Below the pieces are notes generated by a model, which was given only the letters and a program-made list of their open reading frames with translations, had not been told where the DNA came from and did no database searches. Shown here piece after piece: positions 1 through 12,679 of a stretch of 64,000 bases of DNA (its first letter is position 1; every line of letters starts with the position of its first letter). Source of the stretch: Moraxella ovis (GTDB taxonomy: Bacteria; Pseudomonadota; Gammaproteobacteria; Pseudomonadales; Moraxellaceae); assembly GCF_900453105.1 (NCBI RefSeq), contig NZ_UGPW01000001.1, positions 620,001 through 684,000 of the forward strand. Reading direction: 5' to 3'. The position numbers and the translations under genes were made by a program.

Positions 1-1
1 T

Positions 2-487
2 GACAAGCTGTTCGCCATGCTATGCTTAGAGGGGATGCAAGCAGGACTTAGCTGGATTACGATCTTAAAAAAGTGCGAGGCTTATTATGAAGCTTTTGAT
101 GGTTTTGACGCTGCGAAGATTGCCCAATACGACAGCCGAAAAGTTGATGAATTGATGAATAATGAGGGCATCATCCGTCATCGGCTAAAGATCGAAGCGA
201 TCATCAGCAATGCCAAAGCTTATCTTAAAATCAAACAAAATCAATCATTTAATGATTATGTCTGGGGCATTGTGGCAAATCATCAACCTCAAACCCCACT
301 GATAAATCACCCTAAAGACATCAATGACATACCAACACAAACGCAGGCAAGTCAAGCACTATCTAAGCAGCTAAAAAAAGATGGCTTTAAATTCGTCGGC
401 CCAACCATTTGTTATGCTTATATGCAGGCATGTGGCATGGTCGATGATCATGTGATAGACTGCACATACAAAAGGAAGCAAAGATGA
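2..487 (+). CDS. tag: DNA-3-methyladenine glycosylase I, 5' end cut by window edge
   Basis: Base-excision repair glycosylase that removes 3-methyladenine from alkylated DNA. The frame is open from base 2, so the N-terminus lies outside the window. The visible part carries the family signatures EGMQAGLSWITILKK near its start, the stretch RLKIEAIISNAKA, and the C-terminal FVGPTICYAYMQACGMV followed by His-x3-Cys (DHVIDC), the pair that helps bind zinc in E. coli Tag. The stop codon overlaps the ATG of the next, broken reading frame, suggesting the two were once translationally coupled. The family assignment is firm; only the first few dozen residues are missing. Confidence 0.93.
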   Translation, partial: DKLFAMLCLEGMQAGLSWITILKKCEAYYEAFDGFDAAKIAQYDSRKVDELMNNEGIIRHRLKIEAIISNAKAYLKIKQNQSFNDYVWGIVANHQPQTPLINHPKDINDIPTQTQASQALSKQLKKDGFKFVGPTICYAYMQACGMVDDHVIDCTYKRKQR

Positions 488-1586
488 GAGTTTGGACGAT
501 GCTTTGGGCTTTATTGATGGTGGTGATTACAGGGCTGGCGTGCTTGGCGTTTTGGGTTCATTTGCTGTTTTAGGTATGGACATACGCGTTGATTGGGCTT
601 TTGGACTGTTCGGTATTCGCGATCGTCTTAACGAAGTTTACCTTATTATCTGTACCCAGTTGGTTGGCTGCTGTGGTGGTGTGTTCGGTGTTGTCGGTCT
701 TTGTGTGGATTGGGATGATGAAGCCGAGCCATGAGCGGAACTGGAACCCTGAAGTTCAGCACATTGTTGATTATACCCAAGATCCTGCCAAGCCTAATCT
801 CATCACCGTGCATAATGTGCGTAACTTTCATTGGCGAATCGAGACGGATTAAGATGTAGATTGGCAGACTCGAACCTATGATTTAAATCAGCTTGAGACG
901 ATGGATTTGGCGCTGTCGATCTGGGGTAATGAGAATATTGTGCACACTTTGGTGACTTTTGGCTTTGCTGATGGGCAGCGGCTTGCATTCTCGGTGTAGA
1001 TTCTTAAAGAAGTTGGCGAGTCATTTTCTAATATCGGCGGGTTTTTTCGGCAGTTTGAGCTTTCTGTGATTGCCGCCGACGAAAAGACATCATCTTTACC
1101 CGATCTAACATGCGCCACGAATCGGTGTATCTGTATCCTTTGACCTATGATAAACAAAAAATGAGAGCGCTGTTCATGACCTATCTGCAAAAAGGCCATG
1201 AGCTTAACCAACAGCCTGAATGGCACCAAACCATCACAAGTAACTGCACGACCGTGATTTATCAGTTGGTTCGCATGATCGATGCAGATGCTAAGATGCT
1301 GCCTTTTGATTATTGGGTGCTGGTGTCTGGCAGATTGCCAAGTTATCTGATTGAATTGGGTGTAATCAGACCTAAGTACGATCCTGATGAATGGAAAAAA
1401 ATCACCCACATTAACCCAAAAGTTGCCATGTATGACGATGGTAATGCCATCACAAGCGAGCATTTTCCAAAAAGATACGAGAAAATCTGCCAAGATGATG
1501 GTTTTGCATTTCTTCGAAAAGAAAAAAATTCGTTCGCCCCCTATATTTTTTATGTAAATTTTAGTAAAATTCGGTTTTACCAGTAA
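484..1586 (+). pseudogene. DUF4105 membrane protein gene, inactivated by stops and a frameshift
   Basis: Starting at the ATG that overlaps the tag stop, one frame encodes hydrophobic N-terminal segments followed by a recognisable DUF4105 domain (for example RNFHWRIETD, then IWGNENIVHTLVTFGFADGQRLAFS, and in a shifted frame RHESVYLYPLTYD and TSNCTTVIY). It is interrupted by in-frame stops at 571-573, 850-852 (a Tyr position by context) and 997-999 (a Glu position by context), plus a one-base loss near 1084-1087, after which the reading moves to another frame that runs to 1586. The last residues before the pyrG leader look degenerate. DUF4105 proteins are putative membrane-associated proteins of unclear function. 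With at least four lesions this is a decayed gene, not a sequencing slip. Confidence 0.85.
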
Positions 1587-1593
1587 ATGATGA

Positions 1594-3228
<1,635 letters not shown>

Positions 3229-3233
3229 TTCAT

Positions 3234-3264
3234 AAAGCACATCAAGACGGTTGGTGTGCTTTTT
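3234..3264 (+). terminator. Rho-independent terminator after pyrG
   Basis: AAAGCACA pairs with TGTGCTTT around a 13-base loop and runs into a short T tract. It lies six bases after the pyrG stop. Confidence 0.7.
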
Positions 3265-3322
3265 ATTCATAAAGTTTGGTTTGGATGGATCATATCCAAA
3301 GAGACTCATAAAGGATAATGTT

Positions 3323-4186
3323 ATGACGCAATCATTAACTGCGCCATTGTCGCATATTAATGTGGCGGGTATTGAGATCGGTAATGACAAGCCATTTGTG
3401 CTGTTTGGCGGCATGAATGTACTTGAGAGTCGTGAACTTGCTTTTGAGATCGCCGAAAGCTACATCGACATCTGCACGCGCCTGAACATCGGCTATGTGT
3501 TTAAGGCCAGCTTTGACAAGGCGAACCGCTCAAGCTTATTTTCATTCCGCGGCCCAAGCCTTGAAACTGGTCTAACTTGGCTTAATGACATCAAAGAAAA
3601 ATACGGCGTGCCCATCATCACAGACGTGCATGAGCCTTATCAGGCAGCGCCAGTGGCGAAAGTGGCTGACATCATTCAGCTGCCTGCTTTTTTGAGCCGT
3701 CAAACCGATCTTGTTAACGCCATGGCAAAAACAGGTGCGGTCATCAATGTCAAAAAAGCACAGTTCTTAGCACCGCACGAGATGCGCCACATCATCAATA
3801 AATGCCTAGAAGCTGGTAATGATAAGGTCATCCTGTGTGAGCGCGGCACATCGTTCGGCTATAATAATCTGGTTGTGGACATGCTTGGCTTTGATACGAT
3901 GAAAGCCATGAACGTGCCTGTGTTCTTCGATGTGACTCATGCCTTGCAAGAGCCGGGTGCACGCGCTGACAGTGCGGGCGGTCGTCGTCATCAGATCACC
4001 ACGCTTGCCCGAGCGGGTATAGCCACGGGACTTGCCGGTCTGTTCTTAGAATCACATCCAGACCCTGATCACGCCAAATGTGATGGGCCATGCGCGCTAA
4101 GACTGTCACAGCTTGAGCCATTCTTGACGCAGTTAAAGCAGATTGATGATCTGGTCAAGGGCTTTGCTGTATTGGACACTCATTAA
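3323..4186 (+). CDS. kdsA: 2-dehydro-3-deoxyphosphooctonate aldolase (KDO-8-phosphate synthase)
   Basis: Condenses phosphoenolpyruvate with arabinose 5-phosphate to give KDO-8-phosphate, the precursor of the KDO sugar of lipooligosaccharide; cytoplasmic. The 287-residue product has the family start pattern ([21 protein letters not shown]), the [11 protein letters not shown] loop and the [10 protein letters not shown] motif near the C-terminus. The ATG at 3323 was chosen because AAGGA lies eight bases upstream and the protein then starts like its relatives; an earlier in-frame start at 3251 would add 24 residues overlapping the pyrG terminator. enolase, which makes its substrate phosphoenolpyruvate, follows 35 bases later. 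Confidence 0.96.
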   Translation: MTQSLTAPLSHINVAGIEIGNDKPFVLFGGMNVLESRELAFEIAESYIDICTRLNIGYVFKASFDKANRSSLFSFRGPSLETGLTWLNDIKEKYGVPIITDVHEPYQAAPVAKVADIIQLPAFLSRQTDLVNAMAKTGAVINVKKAQFLAPHEMRHIINKCLEAGNDKVILCERGTSFGYNNLVVDMLGFDTMKAMNVPVFFDVTHALQEPGARADSAGGRRHQITTLARAGIATGLAGLFLESHPDPDHAKCDGPCALRLSQLEPFLTQLKQIDDLVKGFAVLDTH

Positions 4187-4194
4187 TTTTGTAG

Positions 4195-5538
<1,344 letters not shown>

Positions 5539-5549
5539 TCGGGGCGAGC

Positions 5550-5987
5550 GTGGCAAGTCCTGTAACCAAAAAATCAACACACATCGTCACGCCACCAAAA
5601 GGGCTTGGCGTGATGGGTTATGTGTGCTTGATCGCTTTTGCTGCCATCGTACTTGCGCTTTTGCAGCAGCAGTATTGGCATGGTGAGAATGGTCGTGCCA
5701 ATCTGAATAATCTTAATGCCCAGATCGCCAAGCAGACTGATTTTAACACCGAGCAGGCTTATACTAATAATCTGCTGCGTGCTGATGTTCGTGATCTAAA
5801 GACGCAATCATCTGCAATCGAGGAGCACGCGCGACTTGATTTGGGTTTAATTAAGCCGGGCGAGACTTTCTATCAGATGTCAAATGCGCCGATTACTTAT
5901 AGTCGGCAAATGGCAACGAGCAATGAGGCAGATGCTGTTGAACCTGTCGAAGGGTTGATCAAAGAAAGTGGTGAGCCATCGCGATAA
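5550..5987 (+). CDS. ftsB: Cell division protein FtsB
   Basis: Bitopic inner-membrane divisome protein that pairs with FtsL and FtsQ. The sequence shows one membrane segment (GYVCLIAFAAIVLALLQQQYW), a heptad-like coiled coil and the conserved end DLGLIKPGETFYQM, followed by a low-complexity tail of about 35 residues. The start is uncertain: GTG at 5550 follows GGGGCGAG and leaves an 11-base gap to eno, TTG at 5535 would overlap the eno stop, and ATG at 5613 would start directly at the membrane helix as in E. coli. Position after eno and before ispD matches the usual gammaproteobacterial order. Confidence 0.88.
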   Translation: MASPVTKKSTHIVTPPKGLGVMGYVCLIAFAAIVLALLQQQYWHGENGRANLNNLNAQIAKQTDFNTEQAYTNNLLRADVRDLKTQSSAIEEHARLDLGLIKPGETFYQMSNAPITYSRQMATSNEADAVEPVEGLIKESGEPSR

Positions 5988-5992
5988 CAGAC

Positions 5993-6024
5993 ATAAGATT
6001 GGTGAAAGCCAATCTTATTTTTTA
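5993..6024 (+). terminator. Rho-independent terminator after ftsB
   Basis: A perfect 10-bp stem (ATAAGATTGG with CCAATCTTAT) around a six-base loop, followed by six T residues. Confidence 0.85.
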
Positions 6025-6056
6025 ACTTTTTAATTTCTTGATAATAAGTATCATTA

Positions 6057-6788
6057 ATGTCAAATCATCAATCGCATCACCATCCTAAGATTCACGCCTT
6101 GATCGTGGCAGCTGGTAAAGGTTCACGTTTTGGGGCGGCAGTGCCTAAGCAATATCTAAGCTTGGCGGACAGAACTGTCTTAGAAGAAAGCATCGAAAGA
6201 CTCAATGTAGATGGTATTGATGATCTGACGCTGGTATTGGCAGGCGGTGATGAGTATGCATCGGAGCTGGATTTTAAATTTAGTCACCCAATCCGTCATG
6301 CGGTAGGTGGTGCTGAACGTTGGCAGTCGGTGCATTCAGGTGTGCAAGTAATACGAGAGCATGGCGGCCTAGATGATGATTGGATTGTGATTCATGATGC
6401 GGCGCGCCCTTGTCTGCCCAAGGTGGATTTGGCACGGTTGTTGGAGACTCTTGAAAGTACATTGCATGATGGTGTAATCTTAGCAACACCTGTGGTGGAC
6501 ACACTAAAGCTAGCTACGAATGAGCAGGGTATTATCAAGACAGTCGATAGATCGGGCCTGTGGCAAGCCCAGACACCTCAAGCTTTCCGCTTAAATAAAC
6601 TTGAGTGGGTGCTATCACAGATCGCCAAAGACAATCTGATGATCACAGATGAGGCGAGTGGCTTTGAGATGTTGGGTCTTGGAGTGCAAATCGTCCAAGG
6701 ATCTAGGCTTAACATGAAGCTTACCTATGCTGAGGATTTGCCTTTGATGGAATTGATATTGCAGAATTTCATCAAAAATGAGCGGTAG
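6057..6788 (+). CDS. ispD: 2-C-methyl-D-erythritol 4-phosphate cytidylyltransferase
   Basis: Transfers CMP from CTP to methylerythritol phosphate in the non-mevalonate isoprenoid pathway, cytoplasmic. The 243-residue protein begins with a short His-rich leader, then the nucleotidyltransferase loop VAAGKGSRFGAAVPKQYL. The VIHDAARPC motif and the late DEASGFEMLG segment fit the family. It lies downstream of the ftsB terminator with its own ATG and is followed 15 bases later by comEC, so the two are probably cotranscribed. The upstream CTP synthase gene supplies its nucleotide substrate, though physical linkage here is probably historical. Confidence 0.95.
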   Translation: MSNHQSHHHPKIHALIVAAGKGSRFGAAVPKQYLSLADRTVLEESIERLNVDGIDDLTLVLAGGDEYASELDFKFSHPIRHAVGGAERWQSVHSGVQVIREHGGLDDDWIVIHDAARPCLPKVDLARLLETLESTLHDGVILATPVVDTLKLATNEQGIIKTVDRSGLWQAQTPQAFRLNKLEWVLSQIAKDNLMITDEASGFEMLGLGVQIVQGSRLNMKLTYAEDLPLMELILQNFIKNER

Positions 6789-6803
6789 GATATTGATTAG
6801 CCC

Positions 6804-9224
6804 ATGCCAAGTTTAATGAGTGTTATCGTCATAGTGTTGGTGCTTGGCGTGCTGGCTTTGATGCCAAACATTAGGCTTGGTGATACTCTTGAAGCTTGGT
6901 TGTCTGCACCATCGTCTTTTGGATGGTTGTCTTTTGATCTGGTGTTCATTGTGCTTATGGCTGTGTGGGTACAGCGATATAGATGCATTTCAAAAGCTTT
7001 GATTATCTGTGCATGTGGTCTGGTGATCGGGTTGTTGTTTGTACTGCGCTCGATGATGGCGCATGTGCAGTTCGAGCAGCATACCATCACTCAAAGCCAT
7101 ACCGTCACCGCCATCACAGACGTTAGCGAGATTAGCGACAGTATCTACGATCCCGTATCAGAGTCTGCTTATCGGCAAAAGGTAACCATTACAGACATTA
7201 GACCTGCCAACCGCCCACAAGCTACCAATGCGACAATATCCGCCAATCCATTTGGCGAGACATCTGAATCAATCACACCCGATGCCAGTGAATTGCCTAA
7301 CAGCATGAACGTGCTTCTTAGTGCTTCACCAAGACATCATCAAAATAACCCAACCTTGGCGCAATTAAATAACCTTATTCCAAATACCGCCGCGAAACTT
7401 ACCTTGCTCATTGAGCCAATAAGTACACAAAAGAGCGCAAGCGGCTTTGACAGCAATGTATGGCTACGAACTCGGGACATTCATGCCACTGCACGCGTGC
7501 TGTCTGTGGATCAGATCGAATCGGCTGATGATCATCGCATCAGTATAAGGCTGCAAGGATTAAGGCAGCGATTGCGTGCACATTTTTATGAAGATTGGCA
7601 TGATTACGACATTTCTAATCAACAAGCAAGGGCGGTAACTTTAAGCCTGCTAACAGGAGACAGATCGCTCATCAGTAGGCAAACCAAGGATCTGTATCAA
7701 CTGGCGGGCATATCGCATTTATTGGCGATATCGGGCATGCATGTGTTATTTTTGGCGCTGATTTTGGCGGGGCTGACTTCTTGGTTATTAGATAAATTTC
7801 CTAAAGTGTATGGCGCTATTTCTCGCAAGCAGATTCGCCTTATTGTCATGGTAGCAGCGAGTTTGATTTATGCCATCTTTACAGGCTTTGATGTGCCTGC
7901 AGTGCGAACTGTGTATATGCTTGGGGCGGTGGCTTTGGCTAGGTACTTTGTTCTGCCAGTGTCAAATTTGTCCTTGTTGTTTATTGTTGCGCTGATCATG
8001 ACGTGGCTTGATCCTTATGTGTTATGGCAGGCGGGATTTTGGCTGTCTTTTGTGGCAGTGTTACTACTCATGAGATATGAAAGTACGCCTATTCAGGAAG
8101 CGACCACTGCAACAAGAATTTGGCAAAAAGCTAAGAGTGCCACTGCTTTGCAGTTGTGGCTATTTATCGGAATGCTGCCTGTTTCGATATTGTTTTTTGG
8201 CACGGTGTCGCTGTGGAGTGTGTTGGTAAATTTATTTGCCATTGGTCTGTTTGGCTCAATCATCCTGCCGATAAATCTTCTGGCGGGTGTGATTTATGCA
8301 ATTTCACCAAGCCTTGCGGACGGGTTGTGGTCGCTTAGTTCTTGGATATTATTAAAGCTTCATACCGCGCTTGAATTTGGTTTGGTGGGTGATTCTTGGC
8401 TGTATGTGCCATTTGGGACGGTAGGCTTGGTGCTTGCTGCCTTGGCGATATTGCCCATGCTGTCGAAGGCGCTGCCTAAGAGTGCAGCCGTCATACCTTT
8501 ATCAGTGCTACTAATGCTGTCGATGAACGACCATTTTTATACACCTAAGGATGCCAAGCCCACCGCTAAAGTCATCAAAACTGATAATCAAGCCTTGCAA
8601 GTTGTACTCATTCAACACCAATCTCATTCGTGGCTACTGCTGGCGGACTTTGGCATTAAGTCATTGCCTGATGGTCAAATTGATGTACTCATTGATGAAT
8701 TAAAGCGTCTGGGCGTAAGAAGTCTAACTGGTGTTGTTGCGCAGAATTCTGGCCAGGCACTCACCAAGCTGACCGCTGGGATTCATGCGCGTCTACCAAT
8801 AGAGCGTTATTGGCGCGCAGGACAGGGCGTTCTAAAGCTTGCCAATGTCATTGATGAGCCATGTCAAGCCGGCCAAATCCATCAGTATGACGGCGTGAGC
8901 ATTCGCATGCTGACAGGTTGGCAGCAGATTAATGATGTGAATGTTTGGGATTGCTCAATTGAGATCAGTAGTGAGCTTGGATTTGATATCGATCAGCCAA
9001 TGGAAGCTGAGAGTGATGAGCTGCTGCCTAGCGACATCAAGCAAATTATCGCCAATGCGGCAACCCATGAAGATGCATGGCATCTATGGCGACTTCTATG
9101 TGTGGATATGGATATTATGCCAAGGCCTGAGGCTGGTGCGTCTGTATGGCTATCGCATGCGTTTGCCAAGGATGATGCTGATGTGATGGGTGATTTTGAA
9201 GCGACGTTATGGCGGGCACGATAG
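6804..9224 (+). CDS. comEC: ComEC/Rec2-type DNA uptake channel protein
   Basis: Inner-membrane channel that brings transforming single-stranded DNA into the cytoplasm. The 806 residues include N-terminal membrane helices, an OB-like soluble region (about residues 90-260), and the Competence domain with the landmark LTGDRSLISRQTKDLYQLAGISHLLAISG region followed by many membrane helices. The C-terminal section after about residue 600, where relatives carry a metallo-beta-lactamase-like domain, is present but I see no HxHxDH zinc motif. Two membrane helices at the very N-terminus replace the usual start. It follows ispD by 15 bases. Presence suggests natural competence, as known for Moraxellaceae. 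Confidence 0.9.
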   Translation: MPSLMSVIVIVLVLGVLALMPNIRLGDTLEAWLSAPSSFGWLSFDLVFIVLMAVWVQRYRCISKALIICACGLVIGLLFVLRSMMAHVQFEQHTITQSHTVTAITDVSEISDSIYDPVSESAYRQKVTITDIRPANRPQATNATISANPFGETSESITPDASELPNSMNVLLSASPRHHQNNPTLAQLNNLIPNTAAKLTLLIEPISTQKSASGFDSNVWLRTRDIHATARVLSVDQIESADDHRISIRLQGLRQRLRAHFYEDWHDYDISNQQARAVTLSLLTGDRSLISRQTKDLYQLAGISHLLAISGMHVLFLALILAGLTSWLLDKFPKVYGAISRKQIRLIVMVAASLIYAIFTGFDVPAVRTVYMLGAVALARYFVLPVSNLSLLFIVALIMTWLDPYVLWQAGFWLSFVAVLLLMRYESTPIQEATTATRIWQKAKSATALQLWLFIGMLPVSILFFGTVSLWSVLVNLFAIGLFGSIILPINLLAGVIYAISPSLADGLWSLSSWILLKLHTALEFGLVGDSWLYVPFGTVGLVLAALAILPMLSKALPKSAAVIPLSVLLMLSMNDHFYTPKDAKPTAKVIKTDNQALQVVLIQHQSHSWLLLADFGIKSLPDGQIDVLIDELKRLGVRSLTGVVAQNSGQALTKLTAGIHARLPIERYWRAGQGVLKLANVIDEPCQAGQIHQYDGVSIRMLTGWQQINDVNVWDCSIEISSELGFDIDQPMEAESDELLPSDIKQIIANAATHEDAWHLWRLLCVDMDIMPRPEAGASVWLSHAFAKDDADVMGDFEATLWRAR

Positions 9225-9295
9225 TGGGTTTGACTATCATATTTGGTTTTTTTCGGTTACAATAGGTCTATTTGAAGCAATACATAGGACATCAT

Positions 9296-10336
9296 ATGGC
9301 GTGGCCACCAAATCCTCATAAAAATCAAACTCCAACTCAACAAGAGCTCATCAATGCATCAAATGCCCCACAGCCAAACTCGCCTGAATGGCGACTCATC
9401 GAAAAAACGATGATGGCGAGTATTGATGAGCAGCGTCGCGCACGTCGTTGGAGTATTTTCTTTAAATTGCTAACGTTCGCCTATGTGGTGTTCTTTGTGC
9501 TTATGCTGGGTCGAGGCTGTGCACCAACCCAAACCAAAGGTGCCCCACTGGGCATCAGTGAGCCACATTTGGCCGTGGTGGATGTGCGCGGTGCGATTAC
9601 GGCTGATGGCGAGACGAGCGCACACCACATTAATAGCGCATTGACAGAGGCATTCGAGAACACGCATGCCAAGGCGGTTGCACTTGCCATCAACTCGCCA
9701 GGTGGTTCGCCCGTGCAGTCTGATGAGGTGTGGCAGATGGCGATGGATCTAAAACAAGAGTATCCCGATAAAAAACTTTATGCGGTGATTGGTGACACAG
9801 GCGCATCAGGTGCGTATTACATCGCATCGGCAGCGGATGAGATTTGGGTGAATCCATCAAGCTTGGTAGGCTCAATTGGTGTCATCATGTCAAGCTACAA
9901 CATCGAGCAGCTACTTGACAAGATGGGTGTGCAAGACCATACCATGACCGCAGGCGAGTATAAGGACATTCTGTCCATGTCGCGCCCGATGAATGAAGCT
10001 GAGCGTGCGCATGTCCAAAAGCTGCTTGACACCACTCATCAAAACTTCATCGATGCAGTCAAGAAAGGTCGCGGCGACAAACTAAAAAATGCCGAGCAAA
10101 ATCAAATCTTTACAGGGCTGTTCTGGACAGGAAAAGAGTCTGTTGAGCTGGGATTGGCTGATAAGATTGGCGGCATGTCGCAATTGGAAAAAGAACTTAA
10201 GCTAGAACAGGTGAATTATAGCTATGTTGATCCTGTGAAGCAGTTCTTTGATCGCTTTGGCGTACAGATGGGTAAAGGTCTGGGGCAGGGCGTTAAGATT
10301 GCCATGAGTGACGAGGTGAAACCAAGCCTAAAATAA
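9296..10336 (+). CDS. sppA: S49 family signal peptide peptidase (SppA-like)
   Basis: Membrane-anchored serine protease that degrades cleaved signal peptides and other membrane peptides. The ATG at 9296 is preceded by AGGA at the right spacing; a TTG at 9272 is an unlikely alternative. The 346-residue protein has a cytoplasmic N-terminal stretch, one membrane helix (about residues 55-75), then a single S49 catalytic domain. Ser171 in GASGAYY and Lys223 in GEYKDI fit the Ser-Lys dyad. This is the short, one-domain form, not the double-domain E. coli SppA. A strong terminator follows. Confidence 0.92.
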   Translation: MAWPPNPHKNQTPTQQELINASNAPQPNSPEWRLIEKTMMASIDEQRRARRWSIFFKLLTFAYVVFFVLMLGRGCAPTQTKGAPLGISEPHLAVVDVRGAITADGETSAHHINSALTEAFENTHAKAVALAINSPGGSPVQSDEVWQMAMDLKQEYPDKKLYAVIGDTGASGAYYIASAADEIWVNPSSLVGSIGVIMSSYNIEQLLDKMGVQDHTMTAGEYKDILSMSRPMNEAERAHVQKLLDTTHQNFIDAVKKGRGDKLKNAEQNQIFTGLFWTGKESVELGLADKIGGMSQLEKELKLEQVNYSYVDPVKQFFDRFGVQMGKGLGQGVKIAMSDEVKPSLK

Positions 10337-10349
10337 TGTCAAACAAATA

Positions 10350-10381
10350 AAAAACACACCTAGGTCTTAGGTGTGTTTTTT
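10350..10381. terminator. Bidirectional terminator between sppA and the convergent gene
   Basis: An A-rich/T-rich hairpin with the core ACACACCTA pairing TAGGTGTGT around a five-base GGTCT loop, with T tracts on both strands. It serves the convergent genes on each side. Confidence 0.88.
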
Positions 10382-10388
10382 ATTGGGA

Positions 10389-10694
10389 TTAATTATCTAA
10401 ATCGCAGCTTTTGTTAACATCTGCCAAGGCTTCATCGATGATTTTTTGGCTGACGCCTTTTTTGCGAAGCTTTTCGATGAATAGCACGTCATCAGATAGG
10501 TTGTAGTTGCAGTTATCTCGGTCTAGACCTTGACGAATATAAAGGCGAATCAGTCCTTGAATTCTATTAAAGCCATGCGCTCCAGCGGTGTCTTCAAGAT
10601 GCGAGATAATCTCTTCAGATAAGCGCAGATGGATGGGACGCATGATGACTTCAGGATGATTGGAAAATTTGTTTTTGATTTTTGGGGAAATCAT
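10389..10694 (-). CDS. Small ribbon-helix-helix-like protein
   Basis: Hypothetical protein of 101 residues. The segment MRPIHLRLSEEIISHLEDTA followed by a helix ending in YIRQGLD resembles a CopG/ribbon-helix-helix DNA-binding fold, so it may be a transcriptional regulator; this is an inference from pattern only. The rest (DVLFIEKLRKKGVSQKIIDEAL) looks helical. The ATG at 10694 was chosen because AAGGT lies a few bases upstream; an upstream start at 10757 would add 21 AT-rich codons. It is a single-gene unit, ending at the shared terminator with sppA, and no toxin partner is adjacent. Confidence 0.7.
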   Translation of the reverse strand: MISPKIKNKFSNHPEVIMRPIHLRLSEEIISHLEDTAGAHGFNRIQGLIRLYIRQGLDRDNCNYNLSDDVLFIEKLRKKGVSQKIIDEALADVNKSCDLDN

Positions 10695-10828
10695 GGTTGC
10701 TACCTTGCCAAAATTTAAAGAGTATTGTAACACAGAAGTGGTAGAAAAATAAAACAAAAGTTGTAGAAAAATTAAGTGATTTTTATGATTGTGTTAAGTA
10801 TATAACTTTGATTTTTATGAATTTTTAT

Positions 10829-10860
10829 AAAAAAATACGCACCGATGTGGTGCGTATTTT
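10829..10860 (-). terminator. Rho-independent terminator of purH
   Basis: On the minus strand AAAATACGCACC pairs with GGTGCGTATTTT around a five-base loop and runs into a T tract. Confidence 0.85.
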
Positions 10861-10871
10861 GGGTTTTAGTA

Positions 10872-12470
10872 TTAGTGACGGAAGTGGCGCATGCCTGTGA
10901 ACACCATGGCGATGCCGTGTTCGTTGGCAGCGGCGATGGTCTCGTCGTCACGCATAGAGCCACCAGGTTGGATGATGCATTTGATGCCAGCGGCGGCGGC
11001 ATTGTCAATGCCATCGCGGAATGGGAAGAAGGCATCTGATGCCATGACAGCACCTTCAACCACCAGACCTGCGTGTTCTGCCTTAATTGCAGCGATACGT
11101 GCAGAGTTCACACGGCTCATCTGACCTGCGCCGATGCCGATGGTTTGGCGATTCTTCGCATATACGATGGCGTTAGATTTAACGTATTTGGCAACTTTCC
11201 AAGCAAAGATCAGATCGTCAAGCTCAGCTTCGGTCGGTGCGCGCTCAGTCACGACGCGAAGATCGTTCTTAGTGATCATGCCTAGGTCTTGGTCTTGAAC
11301 CAACAGACCACCATTAACGCGCTTATAGTCTAGCTGCGTGGCGCGCTCTTCTGGGTTAGGTAGATCGCCGCAGACCAGTACGCGAACGTTCTTCTTCGTG
11401 CCCGTTACTTCTAGCACACCATCTTCGATGCTTGGTGCGATGATGACTTCAACGAATTGACGCTCAACAATGGCACGTGCTGTCTCAACATCAAGCGGGC
11501 GGTTAAAGGCAATGATGCCGCCAAATGCTGATTCTGGGTCGGTGGCATAAGCCAAGTTGTATGCATCCAAGATGCCATCTGGTGAAACTGACACACCGCA
11601 AGGGTTGGCGTGTTTAACGATCACACAGGCAGGTTTGGCGAATGATTTTACACATTCTAAAGCAGCATCGGTGTCAGCGATGTTGTTATAAGACAGCTCT
11701 TTGCCTTGTAATTGGCGAGCGGTTGCAACCGAGGCTTCTTGTGCGCCATGCTCCACATAGAATGCGGCTTTTTGGTGTGGGTTTTCGCCATAACGCAGGT
11801 CTTGTGATTTGGCAAGCTGTACGTTAAAGGTGCGAGCAAAATCAGTCATTCGGGTGGAGTCTTCGCTTGGTGCTGTAGCGGCATCGTTTAGACGTGCGCC
11901 AAAGAATGAAGCGATCATGCCGTCATAATGCGCGGTATGTTCAAAGGCCTTTACCGCCAAATCAAAGCGCGTGGCATAGCTGATGTCGCCTGCGGTTTGG
12001 ATTTCGTTCAGTACGCGTGCATAGTCTGCTGGGTTGGTGATGATGCCAACGTGTGCATGGTTCTTAGCGGCAGAGCGCACCATGGCAGGGCCGCCGATGT
12101 CGATGTTCTCGATGGCGTCAGACATTTTTACGTCAGACTTAGCCACGGTGGCTGCGAATGGATATAGGTTCACCGCGACGATGTCAATACGATCGATGCC
12201 GTGTTCGCTCATGATGTCATCATCGATGCCGCGACGGCCTAGGATGCCACCGTGGATTTTTGGGTGTAGGGTTTTGACGCGGCCGTCCATCATCTCGCTA
12301 AAGCCTGTGTGCGCCGAGACTTCGGTCGCTGCCACGCCAGATTCTGTTAATAGCTTAAATGTACCACCAGTTGATAAAATTCCAAAACCTGAATCTACCA
12401 AGCCTTTGGCAAATTCAACAATACCCGCCTTGTCCGAAACTGATAATAAGGCAAAACGCTTAACACTCAT
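10872..12470 (-). CDS. purH: Bifunctional AICAR formyltransferase / IMP cyclohydrolase
   Basis: Catalyses the last two steps of de novo purine synthesis, giving IMP. The 532-residue protein starts [17 protein letters not shown] with the MGS-like IMP cyclohydrolase domain (about residues 1-200), followed by the AICAR transformylase domain with [15 protein letters not shown], the KHANPCG motif and the C-terminal [12 protein letters not shown]. The ATG at 12470 is preceded by GGGGG; an in-frame start at 12557 would extend into the upstream terminator. It lies downstream of fis and prmA on the same strand, an order also found in Pseudomonas, but the fis terminator separates them. Confidence 0.97.
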   Translation of the reverse strand: MSVKRFALLSVSDKAGIVEFAKGLVDSGFGILSTGGTFKLLTESGVAATEVSAHTGFSEMMDGRVKTLHPKIHGGILGRRGIDDDIMSEHGIDRIDIVAVNLYPFAATVAKSDVKMSDAIENIDIGGPAMVRSAAKNHAHVGIITNPADYARVLNEIQTAGDISYATRFDLAVKAFEHTAHYDGMIASFFGARLNDAATAPSEDSTRMTDFARTFNVQLAKSQDLRYGENPHQKAAFYVEHGAQEASVATARQLQGKELSYNNIADTDAALECVKSFAKPACVIVKHANPCGVSVSPDGILDAYNLAYATDPESAFGGIIAFNRPLDVETARAIVERQFVEVIIAPSIEDGVLEVTGTKKNVRVLVCGDLPNPEERATQLDYKRVNGGLLVQDQDLGMITKNDLRVVTERAPTEAELDDLIFAWKVAKYVKSNAIVYAKNRQTIGIGAGQMSRVNSARIAAIKAEHAGLVVEGAVMASDAFFPFRDGIDNAAAAGIKCIIQPGGSMRDDETIAAANEHGIAMVFTGMRHFRH

Positions 12471-12533
12471 AATACCCCCAATGCGCATGACTGCGACTGT
12501 ATGAACAATAAATAAAATATAAGCCAAATGTAC

Positions 12534-12568
12534 AAAAGAGCGACTCCATGATGACATGAAGCGCTCTT
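12534..12568 (-). terminator. Terminator downstream of fis
   Basis: On the minus strand AAGAGCG pairs with CGCTCTT; inside, CTTCATG pairs with CATGGAG (one G-T). The stem is followed by TTTTG. It would end transcripts from the broken fis gene. Confidence 0.7.
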
Positions 12569-12679
12569 GTCAAAAGCCGTTGCCATGATAGCAGTTTTGG
12601 CGTTTTTTATAAAGGGGTGGAGGAGAGTTTTGTGCGGAATTTTACCATTATTGCAGGCGAAATTGTGCAGATTGGCTAA

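Noticed and set aside
12034..12504. A 156-codon plus-strand frame across purH
   Set aside because: Antisense to a fully conserved purH; composition fits a shadow frame.
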